A stretch of 64,000 bases of DNA, taken from contig JAUCBJ010002449.1 of the NCBI GenBank assembly GCA_032718475.1, positions 1 through 64,000 of the forward strand, in the 5' to 3' direction. Below, one piece after another: positions 52,147-61,437 of this stretch. Position 1 is the first letter of the stretch. Each line of letters starts with the position of its first letter. The notes beneath the pieces were generated by a model that was given only the letters and a program-made list of their open reading frames with translations, was not told the origin of the DNA and ran no database searches. Position numbers and translations under genes: made by a program. This DNA is from Nemertoderma westbladi (Eukaryota; Xenacoelomorpha; Nemertodermatida; Nemertodermatidae).

Positions 52147-54834
52147 ATGAGTGAATCGGGCGAGACACCACCGCGGACCCCGGACGAAGATCAAACGATC
52201 CGCGAGGCCGCGACCAGGCGGTATAGGCCCACGACGCCGGAGCCATCGGTAACGGGCGACCCGGAAGTCCAAGATGAGGGGGACCGTCTGGAATCAGAAC
52301 CCGAGTTGAGAGGAGAGGGACTCGAGCCGGAGGATAAAGAGAGCGAGAAGGAGGGAGAAAGAGCGGAGTCGACACGGCACGGAGAACGGCGCGCCGATGT
52401 CGCCGGCCAGCTACCGGCCGGGGGCGACGAGCGGCCCACCGAAACGGTGACGGTGGGGCCGACGGTGCGACGCCGGACGCGAAGAGACGGAATAAAGATC
52501 GGTACCGATGTCGCCGGCCAGCTACAGGCCGAGGGCGGCGGACGGCCCACCGGAACGGCGACGGTGGAGCCGCCGGTACGACGTCGAACCCGGAGGGACA
52601 GGGGAGAAGTCGGCGAAGAGGACGTCGGGGTTTCTGAGCGACTCCGACGCGCTTACATCGCAACCCGGAGGATACTAAACGATGCCAAGAAGAAAGGGGC
52701 GAAGGTAGATGAGGTGAGACTGAGGAAGCGACTAGGTGAGTCGGATAAACACTTTAGTTATCTAATACACTTTGAGCAGAGAGAGCTAGCCGAAACGAGG
52801 GCACATGAGATTGCCGTGGAACTATTGGAACTATGGGAGTGTGGGGGTGTGGAACCTAGTGTAGGGCCAGTGTACATAGGGCCATACTCGGTCGATGCCC
52901 GGGGAATAAAACCGGTGGGTTGGAGGGGACTCGAAGGGGGCGAATCCGAGGTTAACTCCGAGGATTCGGCCTCGTCGGTCGGAGAAAGTTCCGGGAGGCG
53001 GGGGAGAGCCAGTGGGTCGGGAAGGCGGAGGGAATCCGTTACAACCGATAAGTCTGTTACATCCTCCGTAAAAGAAAGACGGGTGAGAGAGATAGAGGCC
53101 AGACACCGTCTCAATCTAGCGGTGGAAGCTAATAGAGAAGTAGGTAGACGGCTAGAGGAGGGGAGAGTGATGCTAGAGAGGGAAGCGGTGTCGATTAAAG
53201 AGTTAAGGGAAAGGGGCGAAAGGGCCGCGAGGAACCTTAGGGAGTATGACGAGATAGAGTTGAGGGAAGAGAGGGAACGCGAGGCGGAACGCGAGAAACG
53301 CGAGGCGGAACGCAGGGAGCGTGAGGCGAGAGAGGAAAGTGAACGCAGGGAGCGTGAGGCGAGAGAGGAAAGTGAACGCAGGGAGCGTGAGGCGAGAGAG
53401 GAAAGTGAACGCAAAGAGCGTAAGGCGAGAAGAAGAGAGGGGATTGTGAGAGAGATGGAATTGGTCGAGCAGAGAGAACGGGAGTCTAGCGAGAAAGTAA
53501 CAAGAGTGGAGAGTGGCCGAATAGAGTTAGAGAAACGGCGAGAGAAACTCCTAGGGTATACAGCTGTACACGCGCGCGATTTGGAACGGGCGCGGGCAGG
53601 AGTGTCTGAAAGCGGGGCCGGCTCGAGTATTTTTGAGGAGCCGAGGGCCGTAGATACATTTATTAATGCCCCACTGACAGGGACCGCACGACAGACCCAA
53701 AACTGGTGTGACCGTACGGGCGGGGGGGGTAATAATAATGATGGTACAGTAGGCGTTGTTAATATTGATAATACCGTATGGGACAACACTAATCAAACCT
53801 TTATTGCAGGAAATACTTTACCTAGTGGTAGTAATTTAAATTTAAATCAGAACAATCCTAGTGTTAATGTAGGAGATAATTCTAATATTGATGTAGTTAC
53901 GCAAAATAATTCAAATAATCAAAATAATAATCCAAATTCGAACCTACAAAATAATTTAACTAACGCGATCACGCAAAATAATTCGAATAATTTAAATAAT
54001 GACCTAAATCCGAATTTACAAAATAATTCGGATAACGTGGCCGCCCAGAGTAATACAAACGATTTTGTTTTGGGCGAGCAAATTAATTCCGTTTCCAATA
54101 TGGGTGTTATTAGTGTAAACACGTCGGGCCTACGTAACCAGGGAGCAGAGGGCCTGGTAGGCCACGTAGTTAGTAGACAGGGAGCAGAGGGCCTGGTAGG
54201 CCACGTAGTTAGTAGACAGGGAGCAGAGGGCCTGGTAGGCCACGTAGTTAGTAGACAGGGAGCAGAGGGCCTGGTAGGCCACGTAGTTAGTAGACAGGGG
54301 GCAGAGGGCCTGGTAGGCCGCGTAGTTGGTAGGCAGGGAGTAGAGGGCCTGGAAGGCCACGCAATAGCAGAGGGAGAGGCGGGGGTGAATAGACCCGACT
54401 GTGGTAGGGTTGATGTGTCGACTAGAGAGACATATAATAGCGGGGAGAGAGGTAGCGAAGTTAGATGTAGCGAGTGGGGGGGGGCTACGAGCACCCCACA
54501 ACAGAAAGTTAGCGGCGAGAGGGGGGGGGGGCAGAGAGTGTCCCACAGCCGTCAGCGGATAATGCGAGGGCCGAACAAGGTAAACCGCAACAACCGGCGA
54601 CGGAAAGTAATAGGGGGATTGCGAGTATCCCCAGCGACGTGCGATCGAGCAGAGAAAGACAGGTTGACGTCGCGGGAGGGCAGACGGAGCGTCGAGCCCG
54701 ATCAGAGGAGGAAAGAAGAACAGTGGGGTTTAACCGGGAGGTCGACGAGAGATCTCGTGAGCGGGAATATTCCACTGATAGGAGAAGAGAGGAAGAGAGT
54801 AGTAGAAGTATCGCCGCAAACGATAGAAGAGTGA
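52147..54834 (+). CDS. BEL/Pao element N-terminal region, first part (frame broken at a G-run)
   Basis: An open frame of 895 codons from ATG at 52147, the first in-frame ATG after the leader. Residues about 80-155 contain a block duplicated 111 bp apart (DVAGQL...RRRTRRD). Residues about 165-235 are a compact helical region of unknown family. Residues about 310-460 are strongly E/R-rich and predicted coiled coil, with three copies of an 11-residue REREAREESER repeat. Residues about 535-645 are very Asn-rich. About 664-740 hold six 13-residue repeats (RQGAEGLVGHVVS type). After the 11-G run at 54521-54531 the compositional continuity moves to another frame, so the last ~100 codons of this frame are probably not native. 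It has no recognised enzyme domain; I infer a structural, gag-like extension. Confidence 0.68.
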   Translation: MSESGETPPRTPDEDQTIREAATRRYRPTTPEPSVTGDPEVQDEGDRLESEPELRGEGLEPEDKESEKEGERAESTRHGERRADVAGQLPAGGDERPTETVTVGPTVRRRTRRDGIKIGTDVAGQLQAEGGGRPTGTATVEPPVRRRTRRDRGEVGEEDVGVSERLRRAYIATRRILNDAKKKGAKVDEVRLRKRLGESDKHFSYLIHFEQRELAETRAHEIAVELLELWECGGVEPSVGPVYIGPYSVDARGIKPVGWRGLEGGESEVNSEDSASSVGESSGRRGRASGSGRRRESVTTDKSVTSSVKERRVREIEARHRLNLAVEANREVGRRLEEGRVMLEREAVSIKELRERGERAARNLREYDEIELREEREREAEREKREAERREREAREESERREREAREESERREREAREESERKERKARRREGIVREMELVEQRERESSEKVTRVESGRIELEKRREKLLGYTAVHARDLERARAGVSESGAGSSIFEEPRAVDTFINAPLTGTARQTQNWCDRTGGGGNNNDGTVGVVNIDNTVWDNTNQTFIAGNTLPSGSNLNLNQNNPSVNVGDNSNIDVVTQNNSNNQNNNPNSNLQNNLTNAITQNNSNNLNNDLNPNLQNNSDNVAAQSNTNDFVLGEQINSVSNMGVISVNTSGLRNQGAEGLVGHVVSRQGAEGLVGHVVSRQGAEGLVGHVVSRQGAEGLVGHVVSRQGAEGLVGRVVGRQGVEGLEGHAIAEGEAGVNRPDCGRVDVSTRETYNSGERGSEVRCSEWGGATSTPQQKVSGERGGGQRVSHSRQRIMRGPNKVNRNNRRRKVIGGLRVSPATCDRAEKDRLTSREGRRSVEPDQRRKEEQWGLTGRSTRDLVSGNIPLIGEERKRVVEVSPQTIEE
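54139..54366 (+). repeat. In-frame 39-bp coding repeats, about 6 copies
   Basis: Tandem 39-bp copies encoding a 13-residue motif (GAEGLVGHVVSRQ). The first four or five are nearly identical; the last diverges (VEGLEGHAIA). The unit is a multiple of three, so copy number can change without frame loss. Confidence 0.9.
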
Positions 54835-55409
54835 GGACGGACAGCGAGCCGTCGGTAGTCGAGATGAGAACGGAGAGTCAGTGGGGTCGGACTCCGGGAG
54901 ATTGCCGTCGCCCCGGAGGGATGCGATCCGGTGAGACGCATTACACGCCGAGAGAGGGGTACGCGATGTACCGGTACGAAGATGAAAACAGTGGAGAGGG
55001 GGGTCGAAGAGAAACTTTCCGACGGAATATACCTACCGATCGAGAATACGGTAGCCGCGGGGAGGATTATTCGAGAAGAATAAACTTCGATCCCGAGCAA
55101 CACATGCAGACTGTAGGGCATACTGTAGGTCTTACTGCACATACCGTAGGCCATACTGAGAGAGGCAATGTAGGCGATAGGATAGCGCGGACAACGGGAT
55201 TAAACCCGGAAGTCGCGGAATACATACCGGCGAGTAGGCCAGAAGCTGATAGGCCTATACCGGTACCAGCACAGCAGTATGACTACAGCATGCAGGGACA
55301 TAACATATACCCAGGGGAGGGGGGAATTATTGCGGATAGGTGTATGGGCCCCAACATATTAACATCAACCCCAGTACCAGACATACCGGTGGGGGGGGGG
55401 ACAGGGTGA
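54531..55409 (+). CDS. BEL/Pao element N-terminal region, second part (shifted frame)
   Basis: Open frame between the 11-G run and the TGA just after the 10-G run at 55391-55400. It has no ATG of its own near the start. Composition (R/E/S-rich then G/P/Y-rich, including a short TVGHTVGLTAHTVGHT repeat) continues that of the upstream coding region, whereas the upstream frame past the G-run does not. I read it as the same protein displaced by one base. The downstream gag-pol frame is open from about 55402 to its ATG at 55522, so a second shift at the 10-G run would restore continuity. Either sequencing/assembly error in homopolymers, replication slippage, or genuine frameshifting could explain it. 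Confidence 0.62.
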   Translation, partial: AESVPQPSADNARAEQGKPQQPATESNRGIASIPSDVRSSRERQVDVAGGQTERRARSEEERRTVGFNREVDERSREREYSTDRRREEESSRSIAANDRRVRTDSEPSVVEMRTESQWGRTPGDCRRPGGMRSGETHYTPREGYAMYRYEDENSGEGGRRETFRRNIPTDREYGSRGEDYSRRINFDPEQHMQTVGHTVGLTAHTVGHTERGNVGDRIARTTGLNPEVAEYIPASRPEADRPIPVPAQQYDYSMQGHNIYPGEGGIIADRCMGPNILTSTPVPDIPVGGGTG

Positions 55410-55521
55410 CATTCCCCCATCACAATATCAACAATATACCCCGACAGGAACAAGAACAACGAGACCCCTAGATGAAAACAGGTCGTGCGATACAGACATA
55501 TGGAGGGGGCCGCTACCCCCG

Positions 55522-58500
55522 ATGACATATCCGAGTCAGAGAAGATCAAGAAATAGGACGGACGAACCGCACCAGACAAGGGAAACTATACAGCACCCGT
55601 CGAATCCATTAGAAGCGCAGGCAATGGGGATGGCCACGTTGATCGATGCGTTGAAAACGAGGATCGAATTACCACCCGTGGAACCGTTCAAATTCGATGG
55701 GAGCAGGCCGGAAGAATACTTACAGTTTCGGCGAATGTATAGTAACGAAATACTAACAAAAAACTTGACGCAGGCGGAGTGCCTAAAGTATCTACAAGTG
55801 TACACGGGAGGCCCAGCATACGATATCGTGAGGCAATACCAAGGAATAGAGGGCGGCTTCACGACAGCATGGCGGGCACTGGATAGGGAATACGGGCACC
55901 CGGCCAAGATCATCAGGCAGACGCTGAGAGGCATAACATCGGGTGGCCTACAGGATAATCCCGTTAGCATTAAGACGTTTGCTAACAAAGTCGAGAAGGC
56001 GCTGATCGTGCTGAAGACGCTAGACGCGCCATACGAACTCAACGCGTCCAATAACATCACCACGATAGCGCAGGCACTACCGAGCTGGCTGCGCAACAAA
56101 TGGAGGAAGGTCGCTTTCTCCACCCGAGACAAGAAGGGTGCGGAACCAGGTTTAGAAGAAATGTCAAACTTCTTAAATTACGAGGCTGAACTAATAACGG
56201 ACCCAGTCTATAGCGAAGATAGCCTGGGAAAAGGACCAAAGGCAGATCACTACAGGCCCAAACCAGAGCACAGTACATCGAACGCGTTACCGAGACTCAG
56301 GCAATCATTGCCATATGCAGCGACGCAGGGGACTGCAAGTCCACAGGCAAGCGAAGATAGGACAACATCAAGGGACGGACAGGGGAACAATAACAACATG
56401 AATAAACATAACCCCAGTACGTCCAGTAGGTCAAACCCAGTCAATAAGAATAGTAGGGACTTTGGTACAAACATAACTGCGATACGCAACGCATTGTATA
56501 AAGAGGGCTACGACCCAAAGAGCAAATGCCAGTTACACGCAAATGCGCTTCATAAAACCATGAACTGCAGGTACTGGCAGGCGCTACCGAGGCAAGACCA
56601 GATAGATTACGCGTCGAGCAATAAAATCTGCTCGCGATGTGTAAAGAGTGGACACAAGGCCAGGGAATGCCAAGAAAAGCCGGTCAAGTTTGGCCAAAGG
56701 AGAGGCCAGACGATGGCAACGAGCACAGTAGGGGCGAAGAAGAGAGGAACAGTGCTACTTGGAGTAGTACCAGTACGAGTGATCGGGGAAGGCAATCGAT
56801 CAGTAACAACACTAATGCTGGTTGATAGTGGAGCTGCCTTCACACTAGTTGAGGAATGGATAGCCGAAGAAATAGGGTTGAGAACGAGGCCAAGCAGGAT
56901 GGCGGTGACAACCATCTCTAGCAAGGACGAGGTCCTAGAGATGAGGACAGGACGGTGCGCAATTGCAGCAGTGGCACCAGGATGCGATTATGGGGCAACC
57001 ATCGACCCCATCCAAGTAATAGAGTCAATTAACATCAATGCCAGGCGGCCAACCAACATCGAGGTCGAGCAATACAAATTCCTGGACAACATTGACTTCT
57101 CAATCCCAGACGTGGACATTAGGAAGGTATCCATCATAGTTGGAATGGACTGCCCAACGGCCCACGAGAGAATGCAAACGGTCTTCGGCGAAGACAAGCA
57201 GAGCGACCCGGTGGCCATATTAACGCCATTCGGGTGGACGCTGAGTGGTCCAATTAAGAGCAAGATACCATTCAGGATGTCGGAGACATCAGGATGCATG
57301 TTCGCGGGAACAATGCAGGAAATGGGTGATGAGGGGGCAGAGGAGCAGCTTAAAAGACTGCTCAGGCAAGACTTTGAGGGACTGAAAGAGACCGGGGTCG
57401 GGACCTCGGTAGAAGACAAACAGGCTCTACAGAGCGTGGAGGAATCGATGACGTGTGATGAGGGGCGGTATACAATAGGAATGGTATGGAAGCTACCGAA
57501 GATACCGCTACCCGATAACAGAGGGATGGTACTCACGAGACTCCGAAAGCTGAAACAAACACTACAACGGAGCCCCGAGAAGAACGAGTACATTCACAAA
57601 ACGATCAAGAAGTACGTCGAGAAGGGATGGGCCGTGGAGTTACCGGTCGACGAGCCGAACACTGACAGGACATACTACCTGCCACTCCACGTAGCATTAG
57701 ACCCAAAGAAAGGTAAACTGAGGATGGTAGTCGATGCATCGGCAAAGACCGACGGAAAATGCTTAAACGATTACCTGTTGGAAGGCCCAAATATTTACAA
57801 TTCGGGCATAGAAGTGTTACTTAGGTTTCGGAATGGGAAACACGCCTTCACCTGTGACATAGAAGGCATGTTCAACCAAGTCCGAGTAACAGAGGAAGAT
57901 AGCGATAGTCAACGCTTCTTATGGTATAACGGCGAGGAAGAGCCGCCTATAATACCGGCATATAAGATGGTAGTACAAAACATGGGGGCCAAGTCGTCCT
58001 CATTTACGACGACTATGGCAGTGAGAGACACGGTAAAAGGGAAGGAAGATAGATATAGTAGTAGGGCCGTCGATATGATCAGACGCGGTTTCTACGTAGA
58101 CGACGGCATGGAGTCTGGAAATACGGTTGAGGAGATACTGGAAACAGGGCGCGAGGTTCGCGACATCCTGAAAGGATCCGGCTTCAACCTGACCAAATTC
58201 CAATCCAGTTCAGAAGAATTCATCAAGGAAATAGAAGACAAGAAACCAGAATCGACCATGGACAACCCTACAACAGCCAAAGGACAGGACATGGCGATTA
58301 AGAGAACGGAATCCCAGCAGAAGGCGTTGGGAATCGTGTGGGATAGAAAAACAGACGAACTGAAGTATCAGCTGAGCCAGGAGGGCGCAGACACCCATAC
58401 GAAGAGGGGTTACGTATCATATATAGCAAGAATATACGATCCCTTAGGCCTAGCATCCCCATTACTAGTCACGGGGAAACAGATACTCAAGAGAGTATAT

Positions 58501-60729
58501 AAGTTGAAGGATGAGTGGGACGTAGAGGTACCAGAAGACATCAGGAAACAGTGGAGCAAATGGACAGGAGACTTGGAGAGGATGGGAACATACAACATGC
58601 CGCGAGTGTATTTCCCGGACGGGAACATGACGAATCTGGACCTACATATGTTCTCCGACGCGTCGTTAGAGGCATACGGAGCGGCACTCTATTTAGTACA
58701 ACGAGAGGGGCCTCACAAGCCCAGACTAGCCTTTAGCAAAGCTAAGTCAACGCCGCCAGATTCAGCATCTGTTCCCAAGTTAGAATTGACAGCTGCGAGA
58801 CTAGGAGTTAGAGCCACAGCCTACCTAGTGGATACAATTCCCAACATAGTGGAGACACACTACTGGACGGACTCCATGGTAGTGCTTGGTTGGCTACACA
58901 ACGAAAAGACGAGATACCCGATATTCGTCGCGAATAGAGTGGACGAAATAAGGGCGAGCACAGAACTGGAAAGGTGGCACTACTGCCCAACAGATCAGAA
59001 CCCAGCGGACTTGCTGTCGAGGGGCGTGGAACGCCACACTTTCTTAAAGAAAGAAGAATTGTGGCAACACGGGCCACAATTTCTGAGCGATAGGGAGGCC
59101 TGGCCGCCGATGAGGAAGGTGGACCCGGGCTCGGAAGTAATATCAGAAGGAGAAGGAGATTCAGAGGGAGAAGAGATATACTCCCAGATGGTGAGGGAGA
59201 TTAGGGACGTGCAACCAGGAAGGGAACTGTGCGACAACCCGACGGATAAACTCCTCAGCTACAGTTCCAGTTGGTATAAGACCAAGAAACTAGTGGCGTA
59301 CTGGAGAGCCTTTGGGAATTTCCTTGCGGGAGTCGGCAAGGACAAGAAGACCAGGATAACCATAGATCTGGAAGGAGCGACCAAGGCAGTGATCCGCTAT
59401 GAACAACGCAAGAACTACGGCGACGAGGTGGAACGTGTCGATAACCAACAGCACCTCCGACGGGACAGCGAGTTGATCACGCTGTCGCCACAACTCAACG
59501 AGGACGGGATTCTAGTAATGAATTCTAGGGTGGGATATAACAACAGTATAGTCGTGCCACCGAAACCCATCATCATTCCCACAGGATCGCCTATAGTCCA
59601 CCAGATCATATGGGACTCCCACAAATCGATACTGCATGGGGGCACCAACCGAACCCTCACAGAGATAAGGAGGACCTATTGGGTCAAACAATTAAGAAAG
59701 AAGGTTAAAGCGGTAGTGGGGCAGTGCCAGACCTGCCGACGAGCGAAGAAGGAACGAGCCGTACAGGAGATGGCGCCACTACCGGCGAGTAGGGTAAGAC
59801 AGCACGACCCGCCATTTACGCATTGCGGTGTGGACATGTTCGGGCCGATAAAGATCAAGGTGATGCGACACACGGAGAAACGCTACGGTATTATCTTCGT
59901 ATGCAACAATACGCGGGCGGTAGGGATAGAACTCGCCCAAGATGCAACCGCATCAGCATTCATTAACGCCTTAGAAAGGTTTAGGGACCGCAAAGGTGGG
60001 ACGATCGCGGTGATATACAGCGACAACGGCACCAACTTTGTGGGCGCAGAGAGTGAGATGGCAGAGGCCTTAGACATCTTGGAGGGAGAAGAAGTCAGGG
60101 CGGCCATGAGGAGACGACAAGTGAAGTGGGAGAGAAGGACGCCGTATGCACCACATACATTAGGATGCGTCGAGAGACTTGTGGGCAGTTCAAAACGTCT
60201 AATGACGAAGCTAATGAACACCCACATGGTCACTGAAGACGTCTTACGGACAGTACTTGCGAAGTGCGAGGGGATCATTAATAGCAGACCGCTATACCCG
60301 GAGAATGATGACCCTGAGTCATTAGACGTGTTGACGCCTAGCCATTTCCTGATGGAAAGGCCAGCGACCATAGATATGCGGGGTGTAGACCCAGATGATA
60401 TACACTCCCGCCAAAGTTGGAAAGTAGCTAAAGCAATTAGCGCAGAGTATTGGAGGAGGTGGGTAGAAGAATACCTACCCACGCTCCATAAGCGAAGCAA
60501 GTGGAGGAAGCCAAACAGGGAGTTGAGAGAGGGAGATCTCGTAATCGTCACGGATGATACTATCATCAACAACCAATGGCGGTTGGCGAGAGTTGTAGGC
60601 ACCTACTCCGACGAGGACGGAAGAGTCCGATCGGTAGAAGTGCGGATAGGTGGAAAGATAGGTGCGAAAGACAGAAAAACCTACAGGAGAGCAGTAGGTA
60701 AATGCTGTCTTCTAGAAGGGGCACCTTAA
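55522..60729 (+). CDS. BEL/Pao gag-pol polyprotein
   Basis: 1,735 codons, uninterrupted. Residues about 45-240 are a DUF1759-type gag region beginning PPVEPFKFDGSRPEEYLQF. A CCHC knuckle lies at about 370-384 (CSRCVKSGHKAREC). The aspartic protease motif VDSGA is at about 433. RT includes RMVVDASAK at about 735, CDIEGMF at about 777 and the catalytic YVDD at about 858. The RNase H-like region has FSDAS at about 1043 and TDSMVVLGW at about 1115. The integrase has an HHCC finger (about 1360-1405, CQTC) and catalytic Asp at about 1438 (CGVDMFG), Asp at about 1501 (SDNGTNF) and Glu at about 1550 (GCVERL). The C-terminal 60 residues match a DUF5641-like domain. All catalytic residues that I can check are present. 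It would make cDNA in a capsid and integrate it. The frame is open upstream of the ATG, so it may be made as part of a longer polyprotein. Confidence 0.92.
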   Translation: MTYPSQRRSRNRTDEPHQTRETIQHPSNPLEAQAMGMATLIDALKTRIELPPVEPFKFDGSRPEEYLQFRRMYSNEILTKNLTQAECLKYLQVYTGGPAYDIVRQYQGIEGGFTTAWRALDREYGHPAKIIRQTLRGITSGGLQDNPVSIKTFANKVEKALIVLKTLDAPYELNASNNITTIAQALPSWLRNKWRKVAFSTRDKKGAEPGLEEMSNFLNYEAELITDPVYSEDSLGKGPKADHYRPKPEHSTSNALPRLRQSLPYAATQGTASPQASEDRTTSRDGQGNNNNMNKHNPSTSSRSNPVNKNSRDFGTNITAIRNALYKEGYDPKSKCQLHANALHKTMNCRYWQALPRQDQIDYASSNKICSRCVKSGHKARECQEKPVKFGQRRGQTMATSTVGAKKRGTVLLGVVPVRVIGEGNRSVTTLMLVDSGAAFTLVEEWIAEEIGLRTRPSRMAVTTISSKDEVLEMRTGRCAIAAVAPGCDYGATIDPIQVIESININARRPTNIEVEQYKFLDNIDFSIPDVDIRKVSIIVGMDCPTAHERMQTVFGEDKQSDPVAILTPFGWTLSGPIKSKIPFRMSETSGCMFAGTMQEMGDEGAEEQLKRLLRQDFEGLKETGVGTSVEDKQALQSVEESMTCDEGRYTIGMVWKLPKIPLPDNRGMVLTRLRKLKQTLQRSPEKNEYIHKTIKKYVEKGWAVELPVDEPNTDRTYYLPLHVALDPKKGKLRMVVDASAKTDGKCLNDYLLEGPNIYNSGIEVLLRFRNGKHAFTCDIEGMFNQVRVTEEDSDSQRFLWYNGEEEPPIIPAYKMVVQNMGAKSSSFTTTMAVRDTVKGKEDRYSSRAVDMIRRGFYVDDGMESGNTVEEILETGREVRDILKGSGFNLTKFQSSSEEFIKEIEDKKPESTMDNPTTAKGQDMAIKRTESQQKALGIVWDRKTDELKYQLSQEGADTHTKRGYVSYIARIYDPLGLASPLLVTGKQILKRVYKLKDEWDVEVPEDIRKQWSKWTGDLERMGTYNMPRVYFPDGNMTNLDLHMFSDASLEAYGAALYLVQREGPHKPRLAFSKAKSTPPDSASVPKLELTAARLGVRATAYLVDTIPNIVETHYWTDSMVVLGWLHNEKTRYPIFVANRVDEIRASTELERWHYCPTDQNPADLLSRGVERHTFLKKEELWQHGPQFLSDREAWPPMRKVDPGSEVISEGEGDSEGEEIYSQMVREIRDVQPGRELCDNPTDKLLSYSSSWYKTKKLVAYWRAFGNFLAGVGKDKKTRITIDLEGATKAVIRYEQRKNYGDEVERVDNQQHLRRDSELITLSPQLNEDGILVMNSRVGYNNSIVVPPKPIIIPTGSPIVHQIIWDSHKSILHGGTNRTLTEIRRTYWVKQLRKKVKAVVGQCQTCRRAKKERAVQEMAPLPASRVRQHDPPFTHCGVDMFGPIKIKVMRHTEKRYGIIFVCNNTRAVGIELAQDATASAFINALERFRDRKGGTIAVIYSDNGTNFVGAESEMAEALDILEGEEVRAAMRRRQVKWERRTPYAPHTLGCVERLVGSSKRLMTKLMNTHMVTEDVLRTVLAKCEGIINSRPLYPENDDPESLDVLTPSHFLMERPATIDMRGVDPDDIHSRQSWKVAKAISAEYWRRWVEEYLPTLHKRSKWRKPNRELREGDLVIVTDDTIINNQWRLARVVGTYSDEDGRVRSVEVRIGGKIGAKDRKTYRRAVGKCCLLEGAP

Positions 60730-60769
60730 ATTAGAGTTAGTGTGATGTTTAGTCGTCCAAGTTTTGGAC

Positions 60770-60842
60770 TGAGGGGGGTGGGATTGAGGGCGAGACGCCC
60801 TTCCCACACAAATAAAATAAAATAAAATAAAAATAAATAAAA
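60770..60842 (+). promoter_or_regulatory. G-rich stretch, small hairpin and AATAAA cluster after pol
   Basis: Just past the pol stop there is a polypurine run (GAGGGGGGTGGGATTGAGGG), a 6-bp inverted repeat AGGGCG-AGA-CGCCCT and a string of AAATAAAAT repeats containing several AATAAA hexamers. These could serve as a polyadenylation signal for a pol transcript or as remnants of a former element end. The function is inferred from motifs only. Confidence 0.4.
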
Positions 60843-60849
60843 GTTAGTT

Positions 60850-61300
60850 GGTTAGAGGGTACGTAGTACCTAGAGTTAGTTAGTTAGTAGGTACGTAGTA
60901 CCTAGAGTTAGTTAGTTAGTAGGTACGTAGTATCTAGAGTTAGTTAGTTAGTAGGTACGTAGTACCTATAGTTAGAGAGTCAGTAGGTACGTAGTACCTA
61001 GAGTTAGTTAGTTAGTAGGTACGTAGTACCTAGAGTTAGTTAGTTAGTAGGTACGTAGTACCTAGAGTTAGTTAGTTAGTAGGTACGCAGTACCGATAGT
61101 TAGAGAGTTAGTAGGTACGTAATACCTAGTTAGAGTTAGAGTTAGAGGGTACGTAGTACCGATAGTTAGAGAGTTACTAGGTACGTAGTACCTAGATAGA
61201 GTTAGAGTTAGAGGGTAGGTAGTACCGATAGAGTTAGAGTTAGTAGGTACGTGGTACCTAGTTAGAGTTAGAGTTAGAGGGTACGTAGTACCATTAGTTA
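60850..61300 (+). repeat. 32-bp hairpin-forming repeats between pol and the extra frames
   Basis: About 13 degenerate copies, the first group spaced 32 bp apart. Each contains TAGGTAC-GTA-GTACCTA, a 7-bp perfect stem with a 3-nt loop, separated by GAGTTAGTTAGT. Later copies vary in spacing and in the linker (AGAGTTAGAGTTAGAGG). It lies inside the element and has no reading frame. Confidence 0.88.
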
Positions 61301-61389
61301 GAAAGAGAGAGTAAGAGGTAGAAGGGGTAAAATAGGATATAGATATTAGATAGCAGTAAGTAGAGTTAGTAGCGAGAGGGGGGCATATG

Positions 61390-61437
61390 AGTACAGCTGG
61401 ATAAATCGTGTGGCCACACGACGCATACTGCTGTACT
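61390..61437 (+). other. Nested palindrome (structured RNA/DNA element)
   Basis: Outer arms AGTACAGC (61390-61397) and GCTGTACT (61430-61437) are perfectly complementary. Between them lies a perfect 16-bp palindrome TCGTGTGGCCACACGA (61406-61421). As RNA this folds into a stem topped by a hairpin with a GGCC loop that could self-pair between two molecules. It is upstream of the extra reading frames. Confidence 0.72.

Noticed and set aside
52758-53789. A 343-codon minus-strand open frame rich in SLSSLASRSLR
   Set aside because: Antisense shadow of the E/R-rich coiled-coil coding region of the element; low complexity and no domain.
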